Shown: positions 1 through 9,814, counted from the stretch's first letter. The stretch is DNA of 64,000 nt from Pirellulaceae bacterium (GCA_020852965.1 JADYZV010000123.1:32697-96696), one strand, 5' to 3'. The notes: generated by a model not told the origin, from the sequence alone. A program made the numbers and translations.

Positions 1-50
<50 letters not shown>

Positions 51-180
51 CTTGCTCGGAGACTTGCAGGATTGTCGAGCGAGGTGCCATGCGGCATAGG
101 TTTTGTTTTAGTCCTGGTCACAACGCGGGCACAGCGCCTGCGTGATTCACTCAGTTTTTCGTTGTTAGGTGTAGCGAACA

Positions 181-1377
181 ATGGCCAAAGAGCAGTTCAA
201 ACGTACAAAGCCGCACTGTAATGTCGGCACTATCGGTCACATTGACCACGGCAAGACAACCACCACGGGGGCTCTGCTTGCCGTGCAAGCAGCCAAGGGT
301 CTGGCGAAGGCGAAAGCCTACTCAGACATCGCCAAGGGTGGGACCGTCCGCGACTCCACCAAGACGGTAACCATCGCCGTATCGCACGTAGAATACGAGA
401 CCGAGAATCGTCACTACGCGCACATCGACTGCCCTGGCCACGCCGATTTTATCAAGAACATGATCACCGGTGCTGCCCAGATGGACGGTGCGATTTTGGT
501 GGTCAGCGCGGCAGACGGTCCAATGCCGCAAACCAAGGAGCACGTGCTACTGGCTCGCCAAGTTGGTGTGCCTGCGATCGTGGTCTTCCTCAACAAGTGC
601 GACCTGGTCGATGACCCTGAGTTGCTCGAGTTGGTCGAGTTGGAAATCCGCGAGCTGTTGAGCAAGAACGATTTCCCTGGCGACGACATTCCGATCGTCA
701 AGGGCAATGCACTGGCCGCTTATAATAACCCAGCCGATCCCGAAGCTAGCAAGTGCATCACCGAGCTGCTCGAAGCGGTCGACAGCTACGTCCCGCAACC
801 TGATCGCGAAGAAGACAAGCCATTCTTGATGGCTATCGAAGACGTGTTCAGCATCGAAGGCCGCGGTACCGTGGCTACGGGTCGAGTCGAGCGTGGCCTG
901 ATCAAGGTCGGCGAAGAAGTTGAGCTGATCGGCTTGAAGGACCTGCCTACCAAGACCATCGTCACCGGTGTGGAAATGTTCCGCAAGGAAATGACGGAAG
1001 GTCGCGCTGGTGACAACGTCGGCTGCTTGCTGCGTGGCATGAAACGCGACGACATCGAGCGTGGTCAAGTGCTTGCTAAGCCAGGCTCGATCACTCCGCA
1101 CAAGAAGTTCGAAGCCGAAATCTATTGCTTGAGCAAAGACGAAGGTGGTCGTCACACGCCATTCTTCAGCGGCTATCGCCCTCAGTTCTACTTCCGTACT
1201 ACGGACGTTACCGGCTCGGCCAATTTGATCGGTGCAGAAATGTGCATGCCTGGCGACAACGTCAAGATCGAAGTCGAACTGCAAAAGAAGATCGCCATGG
1301 ATGACGGTGTCCGCTTCGCTATCCGCGAAGGCGGCAAGACGGTCGGATCGGGCGTTGTCACCAAGATCGTCGAGTAA
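181..1377 (+). CDS. tuf: Elongation factor Tu
   Basis: GTPase that carries aminoacyl-tRNA to the ribosomal A site. The 398 residues match the usual length of about 395-400. The P-loop GHIDHGKT is at residues 19-26, DCPGH near 83-87 and NKCD follows in the G4 position. Domains 2 and 3 are complete, ending in the usual [10 protein letters not shown] region. The switch I segment is unusual: where most bacteria have ARGITINTAHVEYET this protein has [16 protein letters not shown], keeping the key Thr (residue 64) but losing the RG pair. From memory this is the planctomycete form. AGGTG about 10 nt before the ATG serves as the ribosome site. The stop TAA forms the first bases of an R1 repeat. It lies between tRNA-Thr and tRNA-Trp, ahead of secE-nusG. 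Confidence 0.98.
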   Translation: MAKEQFKRTKPHCNVGTIGHIDHGKTTTTGALLAVQAAKGLAKAKAYSDIAKGGTVRDSTKTVTIAVSHVEYETENRHYAHIDCPGHADFIKNMITGAAQMDGAILVVSAADGPMPQTKEHVLLARQVGVPAIVVFLNKCDLVDDPELLELVELEIRELLSKNDFPGDDIPIVKGNALAAYNNPADPEASKCITELLEAVDSYVPQPDREEDKPFLMAIEDVFSIEGRGTVATGRVERGLIKVGEEVELIGLKDLPTKTIVTGVEMFRKEMTEGRAGDNVGCLLRGMKRDDIERGQVLAKPGSITPHKKFEAEIYCLSKDEGGRHTPFFSGYRPQFYFRTTDVTGSANLIGAEMCMPGDNVKIEVELQKKIAMDDGVRFAIREGGKTVGSGVVTKIVE

Positions 1378-1530
1378 TGTGGCCCGACGCTCCGCGTCGG
1401 ATTCCAAACTGAACTGTGGCCCGACGCTCCGCGTCGGATGTCAGACTGAACTGTGGCCCGATGCTCCGCGTCGGATGTCAAGCTACGATTTTGAATATGG
1501 CCCAGCGCTAGGCGTCGGGCCAGCCCGAGG
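1376..1530. repeat. R1 tandem repeat, three units plus a degenerate one
   Basis: Units start at 1378, 1415 and 1452 (period 37) and share GTGGCCCGACGCTCCGC followed by GTCGGAT. Each unit can fold as CCGACGC-TCC-GCGTCGG. A worn fourth unit lies near 1497-1527. The array begins inside the tuf stop codon (TAATGTGG). The same family recurs at 32562-32685 and, in frame, inside the gene at 55937-59530. No T-run follows, so I do not call it a terminator. Confidence 0.9.
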
Positions 1531-1547
1531 AAATGAGATCGACTGTT

Positions 1548-1620
1548 AGGGGTGTAGCTCAATTGGCAGAGCACTGGTTTCCAAAACCAGCGGTTGCGGG
1601 TTCAAGTCCCTCCGCCCCTG
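1548..1620 (+). tRNA. tRNA-Trp (CCA)
   Basis: Full cloverleaf of 73 nt. The acceptor stem AGGGGTG pairs with CGCCCCT (one G-U), with discriminator G at 1620. The anticodon arm CTGGT-TTCCAAA-ACCAG gives anticodon CCA at 1581-1583. The T stem (GCGGG/CCCTC) has one C-U mismatch. No CCA tail is encoded. Position between tuf and secE is the common bacterial arrangement for tRNA-Trp. Confidence 0.95.
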
Positions 1621-1679
1621 CTTGAGCGAAAGCTAACAACGATTCGGTAACTAGAGTCGGTAAATGGACTGATTAGCCA

Positions 1680-2126
1680 ATGAGTGTAAGGCAAAACGCA
1701 ATGACGTCGCGATCGTGGGTGCAAGAACTATTTGCATCTGGGTTGTATAAACGCAACCAAGGCAAAATGGTCCGGCAGATAACCGCCATATCCATATTCT
1801 TGGTGGCGGTTGTATCAGCTTGGCGAGCGCACGCGCTGTTCATCGCGCCGACGGTTGGCGATGGCAATCGGGTAATTGGCTATTTAATTGCCTTAATCCT
1901 AGGTGGTGTGGGCTGTTGGATCGGCTTTCGTTTGGTAAACTGGCCCACGTTCGCTGATTTTTTGATTTCGGTAGAAGCCGAGTTGAATAAAGTGTCTTGG
2001 CCGACTCAGCGCGAGTTGGTGCGAGCCTCGATTGTGGTGATCTTTACGATCTTGCTACTGTCAGCGATATTGTTTGGTTACGATGCACTGTGGAAATTCC
2101 TGTTTGCCATGATGGGTATAGCCTGA
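1680..2126 (+). CDS. secE: Protein translocase subunit SecE
   Basis: Small essential subunit of the SecYEG channel in the cytoplasmic membrane. The last 60 residues carry the SecE signature: an amphipathic stretch FADFLISVEAELNKVSWPT, then QRELVRASIVVIF and a hydrophobic helix. Two further hydrophobic helices come before it (about residues 33-52 and 61-80), so this is a three-helix SecE like that of E. coli rather than the short one-helix form. The order tRNA-Trp, secE, nusG, rplK is classical. The ATG at 1680 has no clear ribosome site; an in-frame ATG at 1701 is preceded by AAGGC and may be the real start. Confidence 0.93.
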   Translation: MSVRQNAMTSRSWVQELFASGLYKRNQGKMVRQITAISIFLVAVVSAWRAHALFIAPTVGDGNRVIGYLIALILGGVGCWIGFRLVNWPTFADFLISVEAELNKVSWPTQRELVRASIVVIFTILLLSAILFGYDALWKFLFAMMGIA

Positions 2127-2353
2127 GATCGTGGGCACAATCCGTTGTGCGGTATTCAAAAACATGGTGACTTTGAGAAATCTAGTTGCGGCACACTTCG
2201 TGCGAGGCTAGTTTGTGGGTTGGAAGCGATTGGTTTGCTCCCAGCCGTCATGATGACTTTTTAAATTAGAAAATCTTCCTAGCCAGGAGATGGCAGTGAC
2301 GGTCCCAGGGTATGGGGTGCGGTCACGATCGTTTGTACTGGCGGGGGTGCCAA

Positions 2354-2944
2354 GTGAGTGAAAAAAAAGAGATAGACGATTCGCCAACTGCGGGTGCTGC
2401 TGCCGGTATGGACTGGTACATCATCAAGGTGGCTTTCAATCGTGAAGACGGTATTCGCGATGCGTTGCACAAACGCATCAAGATGGCCGGCTTAGAAGAG
2501 CACTTCGGTGAGATCTTAGTACCCACCGAAGATGTCGTCACTTACAATCGCAATGGTACTCGCCGCGTTGTCAAGCGCAAGCTCTACCCAGGTTATCTGA
2601 TGGCCTACATGACCATCAACGATGACTCTTGGTTCTTGGTTAGGGAAACGCCTGGAGTGGGTGACTTCACCGGCTCGGGTGGCAAACCGACACCGATGCT
2701 TCCCGAAGATGTCGAGAAGATCGTGAAGAAGCCCGTCTTGGACGATGAAGACGAACCCGCCATGAAAACGGCCATTCCGTTTCGCCCTGGTGATCGCGTT
2801 CGCGTCAAGGAAGGGAACTTCCAGAACCTTGAAGGCGAAGTGGAGAAGGTTGATGAGTCCAATGGCCGCGTGACGGTCATCATCAGCATCTTCGGTCGCA
2901 GTACCCCCGTGGAGATCGATCACTGGCAAATCGAAGAGATTTAG
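2354..2944 (+). CDS. nusG: Transcription termination/antitermination protein NusG
   Basis: Binds RNA polymerase and links transcription to Rho or to the ribosome. An N-terminal NGN domain starts at DWYIIKVAFNREDG and includes KRKLYPGYLMAYM. The C-terminal KOW domain holds FRPGDRVRVKEGNFQNLEG and ends with the conserved strand RSTPVEIDHWQIE. I place the start at GTG 2354 because GGGG sits about 7 nt upstream; an ATG at 2312 would add 14 residues that look non-conserved. About 195 residues is slightly longer than usual because of an acidic N-terminal tail of about 20 residues. Second gene of the secE-nusG pair ahead of the L11 genes. Confidence 0.96.
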   Translation: MSEKKEIDDSPTAGAAAGMDWYIIKVAFNREDGIRDALHKRIKMAGLEEHFGEILVPTEDVVTYNRNGTRRVVKRKLYPGYLMAYMTINDDSWFLVRETPGVGDFTGSGGKPTPMLPEDVEKIVKKPVLDDEDEPAMKTAIPFRPGDRVRVKEGNFQNLEGEVEKVDESNGRVTVIISIFGRSTPVEIDHWQIEEI

Positions 2945-3127
2945 CCTGCCGACCGCCTCCGCTCCCCAACGCAAGCGGAACTTGACCAGAGAGTTCCAGT
3001 CAGTCTTCGAGCCTCTGACGATTTTTCCGCTGCGTGCCAACATTCATCAAATCAATTCCGCCGCACAGTTCGCTTGCGAATGGCGGCGGAAACCTGAGAG
3101 CAAAACTAGCGCTGGAGAATAAAGCCA

Positions 3128-3553
3128 ATGGCGAAACAAGTCGTCGGACAAGCCAAATTTCAGGTACCCGGTGGTGCTGCCACACCGGCGCCACCTGTCG
3201 GTACGTCCCTGGGTAAATTTGGTATCAACTTGGGGCAATTCGTCTCCCAGTTCAACGAGCGCACCAAGGAGTACAACGGGACCCCCATCCCAGTTGTCGT
3301 CACGGTCTTCAATGATCGAACCTTCGAGTTCGTGACCAAGAGCCCACCAGCGGCCGCGCTGTTGAAGCAGGCAGCCGGTGTCGCGAGCGGGTCGGGCGAG
3401 CCAAATAAGAAGAAGGTCGGCAAAGTCACCAAGGCGCAGATCGTTGACATCTGCAACAAAAAGATGGCCGACTTAAACGCGCGGGATCTCGAACACGCCA
3501 CGCGCATGATTGAAGGTACTGCCCGCAGTATGGGCTTGGAGGTAGAAGGTTAA
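3128..3553 (+). CDS. rplK: 50S ribosomal protein L11
   Basis: L11 forms the GTPase-associated centre with 23S rRNA and the L10-L12 stalk. The 141 residues match the family length exactly. The N-terminal domain has the proline-rich [16 protein letters not shown] region (bacterial form PAPPVGPALG), and the C-terminal rRNA-binding domain carries [14 protein letters not shown] and ends [16 protein letters not shown] about 10 nt upstream of the ATG fits a ribosome site. Only 3 nt separate it from rplA, so the two are translated from one message. Confidence 0.98.
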   Translation: MAKQVVGQAKFQVPGGAATPAPPVGTSLGKFGINLGQFVSQFNERTKEYNGTPIPVVVTVFNDRTFEFVTKSPPAAALLKQAAGVASGSGEPNKKKVGKVTKAQIVDICNKKMADLNARDLEHATRMIEGTARSMGLEVEG

Positions 3554-3556
3554 ATC

Positions 3557-4240
3557 ATGGTGAAATTGAGCAAAGCAATGAAGGCGATGAACGCCAAGAC
3601 GCCTGAGACCAAAGCTCCGATGCCCTTGGCACAGGCGATTGAAATCCTCAAGGGTTTCCCTGCTCGTAAGTTCGACCAAAGCGTAGAGATCCACATGCAC
3701 TTGGGTATCGACCCCGCGCAGGCTGACCAGTTGGTCCGCGGCTCGGTGGTTCTACCCAACGGCATTGGCAAAACGCAACGCATCGTAGTCTTCGCCAAGG
3801 GCGACCTGGCCGCTGCGGCACAAGCTGCGGGTGCGGACGAGGTTGGCCAAGAGGACTTGGCCAAGAGAATCAAGGACGGTTGGACCGACTTCGACGTGTG
3901 CATCGCCACGCCCGACATGATGGGTTTGGTTGGCCCGTTGGGTAAGGTCCTTGGGCCGCGAGGTCTAATGCCTTCTCCGCGAGCGGGAACGGTTACCATG
4001 GACGTGACTCGCGTCGTGCAAGAGTACAAAGCGGGTAAAGTCGAATTTCGTAACGACAAAGGCTCCAACCTGCATGCCATCGTCGGCAAGCTTAGCTTTG
4101 ATGCGCAAAAGCTGATCGAAAACATCGAAGCCTTCATGGCATATGTCAACAGCTTGAAGCCTCAAGCTTGTAAGGGCACCTACATCAAGAGTATCGCCAT
4201 TTGTGCCACCATGTCCCCCAGTGTCCGCGTAGCCGCCTAA
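3557..4240 (+). CDS. rplA: 50S ribosomal protein L1
   Basis: L1 forms the mobile stalk near the E site and in many bacteria represses its own operon. The 227 residues fit the family. The signatures [20 protein letters not shown] and MPSPRAGTV are intact, as is the C-terminal INSL-type [20 protein letters not shown]. It follows rplK by 3 nt and precedes rplJ by 16 nt. I looked for an L1-binding mimic upstream of rplK but could not establish one by eye. Confidence 0.98.
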   Translation: MVKLSKAMKAMNAKTPETKAPMPLAQAIEILKGFPARKFDQSVEIHMHLGIDPAQADQLVRGSVVLPNGIGKTQRIVVFAKGDLAAAAQAAGADEVGQEDLAKRIKDGWTDFDVCIATPDMMGLVGPLGKVLGPRGLMPSPRAGTVTMDVTRVVQEYKAGKVEFRNDKGSNLHAIVGKLSFDAQKLIENIEAFMAYVNSLKPQACKGTYIKSIAICATMSPSVRVAA

Positions 4241-4256
4241 TCGGGCAGAGTAAATT

Positions 4257-4787
4257 ATGAGTAAATACGTAAAGAACTTGATCGCCGACGAACTCAAAGG
4301 TCGGCTCGATGGTGTCAGTGATGCCATCATCGCCAATGTCATCGGCATGAATTCTGCAAAAACCTACGAAATCCGCAAGTTGATGCGGGAAAAAGGGGTG
4401 AGCATGCTGGTGGTCAAACGCAGTTTGGCCGGGCGGGCTACTGCCGACAGCAGCCTCAATAGTCTGTTCGAAGGTAAGCAAGGCTCGATGGCCATCATTT
4501 GGGGGTGCGATGATTTCGTCAGCCTCTGCAAAGAGATCGCCACACTGGTCAAGAGCAATCAGTTCGCTAAGTTCGAGTTGCGTGGCGGAGTGATGGACGG
4601 CGAAGAATTGTCCGCCGAACAAGTCCTGGCGATCAGCAAGTGGCCCAACCGTGAAGAACAGATTGCACTGTTGGTAGGGCAAATCCTCAGCCCCGGTGCC
4701 AATCTGTCTGCTCAGTTGCTCGGCTCGGGTGCCAAGCTGGCTGGCCAAGTCAAAAAGTTGGTTGAAAATAAGGAGGGTGAAGCATAG
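4257..4787 (+). CDS. rplJ: 50S ribosomal protein L10
   Basis: L10 anchors L7/L12 dimers to the ribosome. The 176 residues fit. The N-terminal globular domain contains MREKGVSMLVVKRSLAGRA, and the C-terminal helix with GAKLAGQVKKLVENKE is the usual L12-binding helix. Unlike E. coli, there is almost no leader (16 nt after rplA), so an L10 autoregulatory leader of the E. coli kind cannot fit directly before this gene. A 134-nt gap follows before rplL. Confidence 0.97.
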   Translation: MSKYVKNLIADELKGRLDGVSDAIIANVIGMNSAKTYEIRKLMREKGVSMLVVKRSLAGRATADSSLNSLFEGKQGSMAIIWGCDDFVSLCKEIATLVKSNQFAKFELRGGVMDGEELSAEQVLAISKWPNREEQIALLVGQILSPGANLSAQLLGSGAKLAGQVKKLVENKEGEA

Positions 4788-4921
4788 GCAGAACTCTCCG
4801 CTGGCACTGGCCGTCCACCACGGACAGCCACGAGCGGCCAGCCTTTGTTTAACGTTCGAGTACACCAGTTAGATTTCCAGAAAAATAAGTTTCAACTTCC
4901 GTAATAAAGGTTTAAGAAGAC

Positions 4922-5317
4922 ATGTCAGAAACAGCATTCGCAGATGACATCAAGCAACTAGGGGATTCGATTGTCGGTTTGACGCTCAAGCAGGCCAAAG
5001 ACCTGAGCGACTACCTCAAGGAAGAGCACGGCATCGAAGCCGCTTCCGGTGGCGGAATGATGATGATGGCCGCTGCTGAAGGTGGTCCTGCAGTAGAAGC
5101 CGAGCAAACCGAGTTCGACGTCGTTATGACTAGCTTTGGCGACGCCAAGCTAAACGTGGTGAAGATCGTCAAGAACCTCACCGGCGCTTCGTTGATGGAC
5201 GCCAAGAAGTTGGTCGAAGCCGTGCCTGCCAAGATCAAGGAAGGCGTTTCCAAAGAGGACGCCGAGAAGGTCAAGAAGGAACTCGAAGAAGCCGGTGCTA
5301 CCGTAGAACTCAAGTAG
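4922..5317 (+). CDS. rplL: 50S ribosomal protein L7/L12
   Basis: The multicopy acidic stalk protein that recruits translation factors. The 131 residues include an N-terminal dimerisation domain ([20 protein letters not shown]), a flexible Ala/Gly/Met-rich hinge with [13 protein letters not shown], and the C-terminal domain [19 protein letters not shown] with [20 protein letters not shown]. The factor-binding surface is conserved. It is the last gene of the block: a strong terminator begins 44 nt after the stop, and rpoB is not next. Confidence 0.98.
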   Translation: MSETAFADDIKQLGDSIVGLTLKQAKDLSDYLKEEHGIEAASGGGMMMMAAAEGGPAVEAEQTEFDVVMTSFGDAKLNVVKIVKNLTGASLMDAKKLVEAVPAKIKEGVSKEDAEKVKKELEEAGATVELK

Positions 5318-5360
5318 TTTTCGGCTTGTCGCGACCAGCGATTGGTCGACTCCCAAAATC

Positions 5361-5397
5361 AAAAAGCCCAGCACCAAAAACTGCTGGGCTTTTTTTA
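5361..5397 (+). terminator. Rho-independent terminator after rplL
   Basis: The stem AGCCCAGCA (5365-5373) pairs with TGCTGGGCT (5382-5390) over an 8-nt loop, flanked by A-rich sequence upstream and a T6 run downstream. The A-run and T-run extend the pairing to 13 bp, so it could also work on the other strand. It closes the tuf-rplL block. Confidence 0.92.
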
Positions 5398-5626
5398 TCG
5401 TCGCTGACCGCTCCGCCGGTCAGTCGCTTTGGAGCTCAATTGCCATGCGCGTGCAAGCGAGTAGAGTTGGCAGTAGGCTGTTGACATCACTCCAGCGCGC
5501 TGACGCGGTCAAACAGACCACATCGAGACATACCTTTTCCTCCGTGCTGGATGTCATTTGCTGGTTTCAGATATACGGCTATGTTATCCTATACGGTTGG
5601 TATCTTTCTATCGAACAAAGGTGACG
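5398..5626. other. Intergenic region with a half repeat
   Basis: No gene seen. At about 5490-5512 there is AGCGCGCTGACGCGGTCAAAC, close to the GCGCTGCGCGGTTAAAC motif shared by the R3 and R6 repeats, so this is probably a worn repeat end. The last 10 nt hold the AAAGGTG ribosome site of the next gene. Confidence 0.5.
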
Positions 5627-8600
5627 ATGGCTATGGGTTCAGTTGGTCGCAAAAACTTGTGGTGTGCGCTAGTTGTAATTCTCTCGATCAGCAACGCCAC
5701 GCTGCGGGCCGACGAGGCGTGGCGCGTGGGGGTGGGCAAGGTCGACATCACTCCCGAGGAGCCAGTTCGGCTCAGTGGCTATGCGGTGAGGGTCGAGTCC
5801 AGCGCGGGGGTTGCTGACCCTATCGCAGCTCGCGCGATGGTGATCTCTCCGGCCAACGCAAAAGATGACTCGCAATCGTTAGTCCTGGTTTCGATCGATG
5901 CCATCGGTGTCAGTAGCGCCATGACCGTGGCCGTCTCGCATTGGCTTGAAGAACAATATGTGATTCCTCGGAGCCAATTGGCCATCAGTTCCACCCACTC
6001 GCACTCCACACCACATCAAACTGGTTTGATAAAGAACCTCTTTCCGGTCCCGTCCACGGCAGAACAGGTGGCGGCCAGCGAGCGATATACAGAAAAACTT
6101 CATAAAGCGATCGAGCAAGCCATTGCTGCGGCCATGGAGTCGCGAACTGCCGCCCATCTATCGATTGGAAATGCCCAGGCGAATTTTGCCAAGAACCGTC
6201 GGCCGCAGGCTGATGGGCCTGTCGATCATCGCGTGCGGCTGTTGATCGCACGAGGCGACGATGGACTCGTGCGTGGCGCTGCCTTCATGTACGCCTGCCA
6301 CTGTACCACCCCCGGTAGTAACGCGGAAGTCAGCGGCGACTGGGCCGGTCTGTCTGCAGCTCGTTTGGAGCAATTGCACGCCGGGAGCGTGTGGTTGCCA
6401 ATCATCGGCTGCGGTGCCGACGCCAACCCCGAGCCTCGCGGTACATACGATATGGCCCAGCAACATGCCGCCGAATTGGTCAGCGCGATTGACGCAAAAA
6501 TCGCTGAACCCCAGCAGTTCACACCGCTCGCCGAGTCAGCTTTTCCTGTGGCGCACTTTGGCTACGCGGGCTTAGCGCCTGAACAACCGTCGGCCGAATT
6601 GATCGAACAACGGCAGAACAGTGAGAACCCAATCGAGCGGTTTTGGGCTGCGAACATGTTGGAAACACTCAAGGAAATGGGGCGACTCCCCGAGACGTAC
6701 CCCATGCCGATTCATACATGGCAATTTGGTGACGCGCTGACGTGGGTTTTCCTAGGTGGCGAAGTCGTTGTCGACTATCAATTTCAATTGGAGAAGGAGC
6801 TCACCGTCGGCCAAACCTGGGTGGCCGCCTACACGGACGATGTTTTTGCCTACGTAGCCAGCGAACGGATGCGAGCCGAGGGGGGCTACGAAGTGGATTC
6901 ATCGATGCTGTACTATTCGCAGCCCGGGCGTTGGCAAAGTGGTACACAGTCGCTTATCGTGCGCCGCGTGCGTGAAATCCTCGAAGATAGCTATAGCGAA
7001 GAACGCCCGTTGAGCGCTCAACAAGCCATTGAAGCCACTCGCGCCTCGGAAGGCTATCGCGTCGATCTTGTTGCCGCCGAACCGCTAGTGAAAGACCCAA
7101 TCAACCTGGCCTTCGGTATCGACGGCCGCGTGTGGGTCGTAGAAATGTCCGACTACCCATTGGGCGTCGAAGGCGGGGGACACGTCAAATGGATGCGTGA
7201 TCGAGATGGCGACGGGCAAGTCGATGAAATGAAGATTTTTGCCGAAGGCTTATCGTATCCGACCAGCGTCATGCCCTGGCGCGACGGAGCCTTGATCATC
7301 GCGGCACCTGATATTCTGTTCGCTCACGACGAGGATGGTGACGGTCAGGCGGATCGAATCGAACCCCTGCTGACTGGGATCGAAGAATCCAACCCACAAC
7401 ATCGGGCTAGCGGATTCGACATCGGGCTCGATGGTTGGCTGCACTTTGCAGTCGGCCACGGTACGAAAGAGCTGTTGAGCCATCGCAATGGAAAAACCTA
7501 CGCAGTCGCCGGGCGCGATGCGGCCTGGAACCCTGACACCGGCGAGTTGCGGACGACCGCCGGCGAAACACAGTTCGTGCGTGGTCGAGATGCGTTTGGC
7601 AATTGGTTTGGCAATTCGAACAGTCTTCCCATGTACCAATTCGTGATCGACGACCGCTATTTGCAACACGCTTCGGTGGCGGGTGGACCTCGCCAGGATC
7701 TGCTGACCCCGGCGGTTGCACCACCGGTTTATCCACGCAGTCGCATCGTCGAACGCTTCAACGACTTGTTCGCCCTCAATCGCTTTACCAGTGCCTGCAG
7801 CGCTATCGTCATTCGCGTTCCCGGCGTAAATCGTGACCCGGATCGGACTGAGGCGCTCGTCTGCGAGCCGGTGCACAACTTGGTGGCACGCATTGAGCTC
7901 AATCCCACGGGCAGCGTCTTCACCGCCGCGCACGAGCCCGATGCGGAACAGTTTGATTTTTTTACATCGATTGATCCTTGGTCCCGTCCCGTGCGCGCTA
8001 TCAACGCGCCCGACGGCACGGTATGGATCGTCGATATGGTGCGGCGCGTAATCGAACATCCGGAGTGGATCCCAACCGCGTGGCAAGAGCGACTCGACCT
8101 ACGCAGCGGCTCGCAACTCGGTCGTATTTACCGCGTTTGCTATAGCGACTACCAGGCCGAGCCGATGAAGGCCCTGACAGATAACCGGCGAATACTCCAA
8201 GCGTTGGCAAGCGACAATGGTGCCAGACGCGATTTGGCGCTGCAAGCGCTGATTCAAGCGGATGAAGCCAGCGTAGCAACGCTCGAACCGACCGTGCGCG
8301 AGTTGGCCAACTCGCACGATCAAGCCGCCGCTGCGCGCGCGTCCGCCTTGGGTTGCCTATTGGCCAAGGCTTGGTTAACCCCGAATGATGTAGTCGCCAC
8401 GCTCGCAAGCGACGACGCGCGCTTGGTACGTTTGGGCTTGACGCTGGCCGAACATTTTGCGGGCAAGCTAACTCCCGAGTTACAAAACGCTATCAACGAT
8501 GTGGCCGCGCGCGACTTGGGATTAGCCGTCGATCTGCAGTGGGTGCTAACCGCCACACTGCTTGAAAACTTTGACGCAGCGCATGGGCTTAGTCAGATTG

Positions 8601-9814
8601 CGGCCCGATCGAGCGACGACCCATGGATTTTAAAGGCCTTCTCATTACTGCGCCAGCCGAAACAGGCTCTGGCGGTTACAGAACAACTGCTCGATCGTTG
8701 GCACGCCGACCGGCCATTGTCACCCGAGGGCTTTGCAGCGGTCGAACAATGTGTGTCGAAGCTGTGGGGTGTGTGCAGTGTTCAAGATCGCGAGGCACTG
8801 GCCACCGAGCGCCTACAAGCCATGTTGGATAAAGCCGGCAGTGGGTTTACCAATAGTCAGTTGCTGTTGTTATCGAGTCTGGCCAAAGACTCCCCAGCCT
8901 CGGAAGCCGATGCGATGGGTGAGCTCCTCAGTCGTGTCACCGATCGGATTATCGAGTTGATGCAAGCCGACAAGTTGAGCGAAGCCGAACAACTGACATT
9001 CGTCAATCTGCTGGGAAGTGGGCTGACCAGCAGCGACGATGAACTGAAGATGGCTACCGCCTTTTTGCAACCGGACAAGTCGCTGCAAGTTCGACGAACC
9101 ACGATCGAATCATTGCGTAGACTACGTGATGGCGAAGTGGGGCGAATGCTGTTGGCCCAGTGGCCCAGTCTCAATTCTTCGCTGCGCTCGTCGGCTGGTG
9201 CCACGCTGCTGTCGCGACGCGAATGGGCCAAAGCGCTTGTCGAAGCGCTCGAAGGGGGCCAAGTTACCGCAAGCGAACTCGACCTGCCTACCCTGCAACA
9301 CTTGAGCACCTACGGCGACCGAGAACTGCGTAATCGGTGTGTCGAGCTATTCGGTCAACCGACCGAACGCTCGCAAGTTGTTGCTGAGTATCTGGCAAGC
9401 CTGCCGTCGCCCGCCGCAACGCCCCTCGGGGAGAAATTGTTTACGGAGCACTGCGCCACGTGTCACCAATCCGTCGATGGGAAGCCGCAAATTGGACCTC
9501 CCTTAGAAAATCTCGGCCACTGGACTCTCGACCAATGGGTCAGTGCGATTCTAGATCCCAATAAGACGCTCGAGCCCAAGTATCGCCAGAGCACGATCTT
9601 GACGGAAGACGGAGAAGTCATCAGTGGTCTGGTACTCGAACGCAACGATCGTGAGTTATTGGTCGGAGTCAGCGATGGCAGCGTCAAGACCGTCCCGACG
9701 GCATCCATTGCCGACGAAAAGAACGCGGGCACATCGCTGATGCCCGTCGGCTTTGAGCAGAAGCTCACTCCCGAGCAATTGTCCGAGTTGCTAGGTTTTC
9801 TGCGTAGCCGCTAG
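5627..9814 (+). CDS. Secreted fusion: neutral ceramidase-like domain, dehydrogenase-like propeller, HEAT-like repeats, haem c domain
   Basis: About 1395 residues with an N-terminal signal peptide, so it acts outside the cytoplasm. Residues about 30-430 resemble neutral/alkaline ceramidase: VGVGKVDITPEE, SSTHSHSTPHQTG and GADANPEP look like the metal-binding and catalytic segments. Residues about 455-820 match the planctomycete/verrucomicrobial membrane-bound dehydrogenase domain (SEGYRVDLVAAEPLVKDPIN, DRDGDGQVDE). A helical, HEAT-like stretch follows. CATCHQ at about 1276 binds haem c and starts the 120-residue C-terminal domain ending in the LMPVGF motif. The ATG at 5627 is chosen because AAAGGTG sits 4-10 nt upstream and the signal peptide then starts cleanly. 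Substrate is unknown; amide hydrolysis coupled to an oxidation is an inference from domain content only. Confidence 0.85.
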   Translation: MAMGSVGRKNLWCALVVILSISNATLRADEAWRVGVGKVDITPEEPVRLSGYAVRVESSAGVADPIAARAMVISPANAKDDSQSLVLVSIDAIGVSSAMTVAVSHWLEEQYVIPRSQLAISSTHSHSTPHQTGLIKNLFPVPSTAEQVAASERYTEKLHKAIEQAIAAAMESRTAAHLSIGNAQANFAKNRRPQADGPVDHRVRLLIARGDDGLVRGAAFMYACHCTTPGSNAEVSGDWAGLSAARLEQLHAGSVWLPIIGCGADANPEPRGTYDMAQQHAAELVSAIDAKIAEPQQFTPLAESAFPVAHFGYAGLAPEQPSAELIEQRQNSENPIERFWAANMLETLKEMGRLPETYPMPIHTWQFGDALTWVFLGGEVVVDYQFQLEKELTVGQTWVAAYTDDVFAYVASERMRAEGGYEVDSSMLYYSQPGRWQSGTQSLIVRRVREILEDSYSEERPLSAQQAIEATRASEGYRVDLVAAEPLVKDPINLAFGIDGRVWVVEMSDYPLGVEGGGHVKWMRDRDGDGQVDEMKIFAEGLSYPTSVMPWRDGALIIAAPDILFAHDEDGDGQADRIEPLLTGIEESNPQHRASGFDIGLDGWLHFAVGHGTKELLSHRNGKTYAVAGRDAAWNPDTGELRTTAGETQFVRGRDAFGNWFGNSNSLPMYQFVIDDRYLQHASVAGGPRQDLLTPAVAPPVYPRSRIVERFNDLFALNRFTSACSAIVIRVPGVNRDPDRTEALVCEPVHNLVARIELNPTGSVFTAAHEPDAEQFDFFTSIDPWSRPVRAINAPDGTVWIVDMVRRVIEHPEWIPTAWQERLDLRSGSQLGRIYRVCYSDYQAEPMKALTDNRRILQALASDNGARRDLALQALIQADEASVATLEPTVRELANSHDQAAAARASALGCLLAKAWLTPNDVVATLASDDARLVRLGLTLAEHFAGKLTPELQNAINDVAARDLGLAVDLQWVLTATLLENFDAAHGLSQIAARSSDDPWILKAFSLLRQPKQALAVTEQLLDRWHADRPLSPEGFAAVEQCVSKLWGVCSVQDREALATERLQAMLDKAGSGFTNSQLLLLSSLAKDSPASEADAMGELLSRVTDRIIELMQADKLSEAEQLTFVNLLGSGLTSSDDELKMATAFLQPDKSLQVRRTTIESLRRLRDGEVGRMLLAQWPSLNSSLRSSAGATLLSRREWAKALVEALEGGQVTASELDLPTLQHLSTYGDRELRNRCVELFGQPTERSQVVAEYLASLPSPAATPLGEKLFTEHCATCHQSVDGKPQIGPPLENLGHWTLDQWVSAILDPNKTLEPKYRQSTILTEDGEVISGLVLERNDRELLVGVSDGSVKTVPTASIADEKNAGTSLMPVGFEQKLTPEQLSELLGFLRSR

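Noticed and set aside
547..1407. Long open frame antisense to tuf
   Set aside because: It mirrors the codon pattern of tuf and has no recognisable domain; EF-Tu on the other strand is certain.
1376..1530. R1 hairpins after tuf as a rho-independent terminator
   Set aside because: Hairpins are good but no T-run follows any unit, and the same repeats occur within a coding region.
4788..4921. L10-type regulatory leader or small gene between rplJ and rplL
   Set aside because: 134 bp with a GTTTAACG near 4849 and no convincing structure or reading frame.
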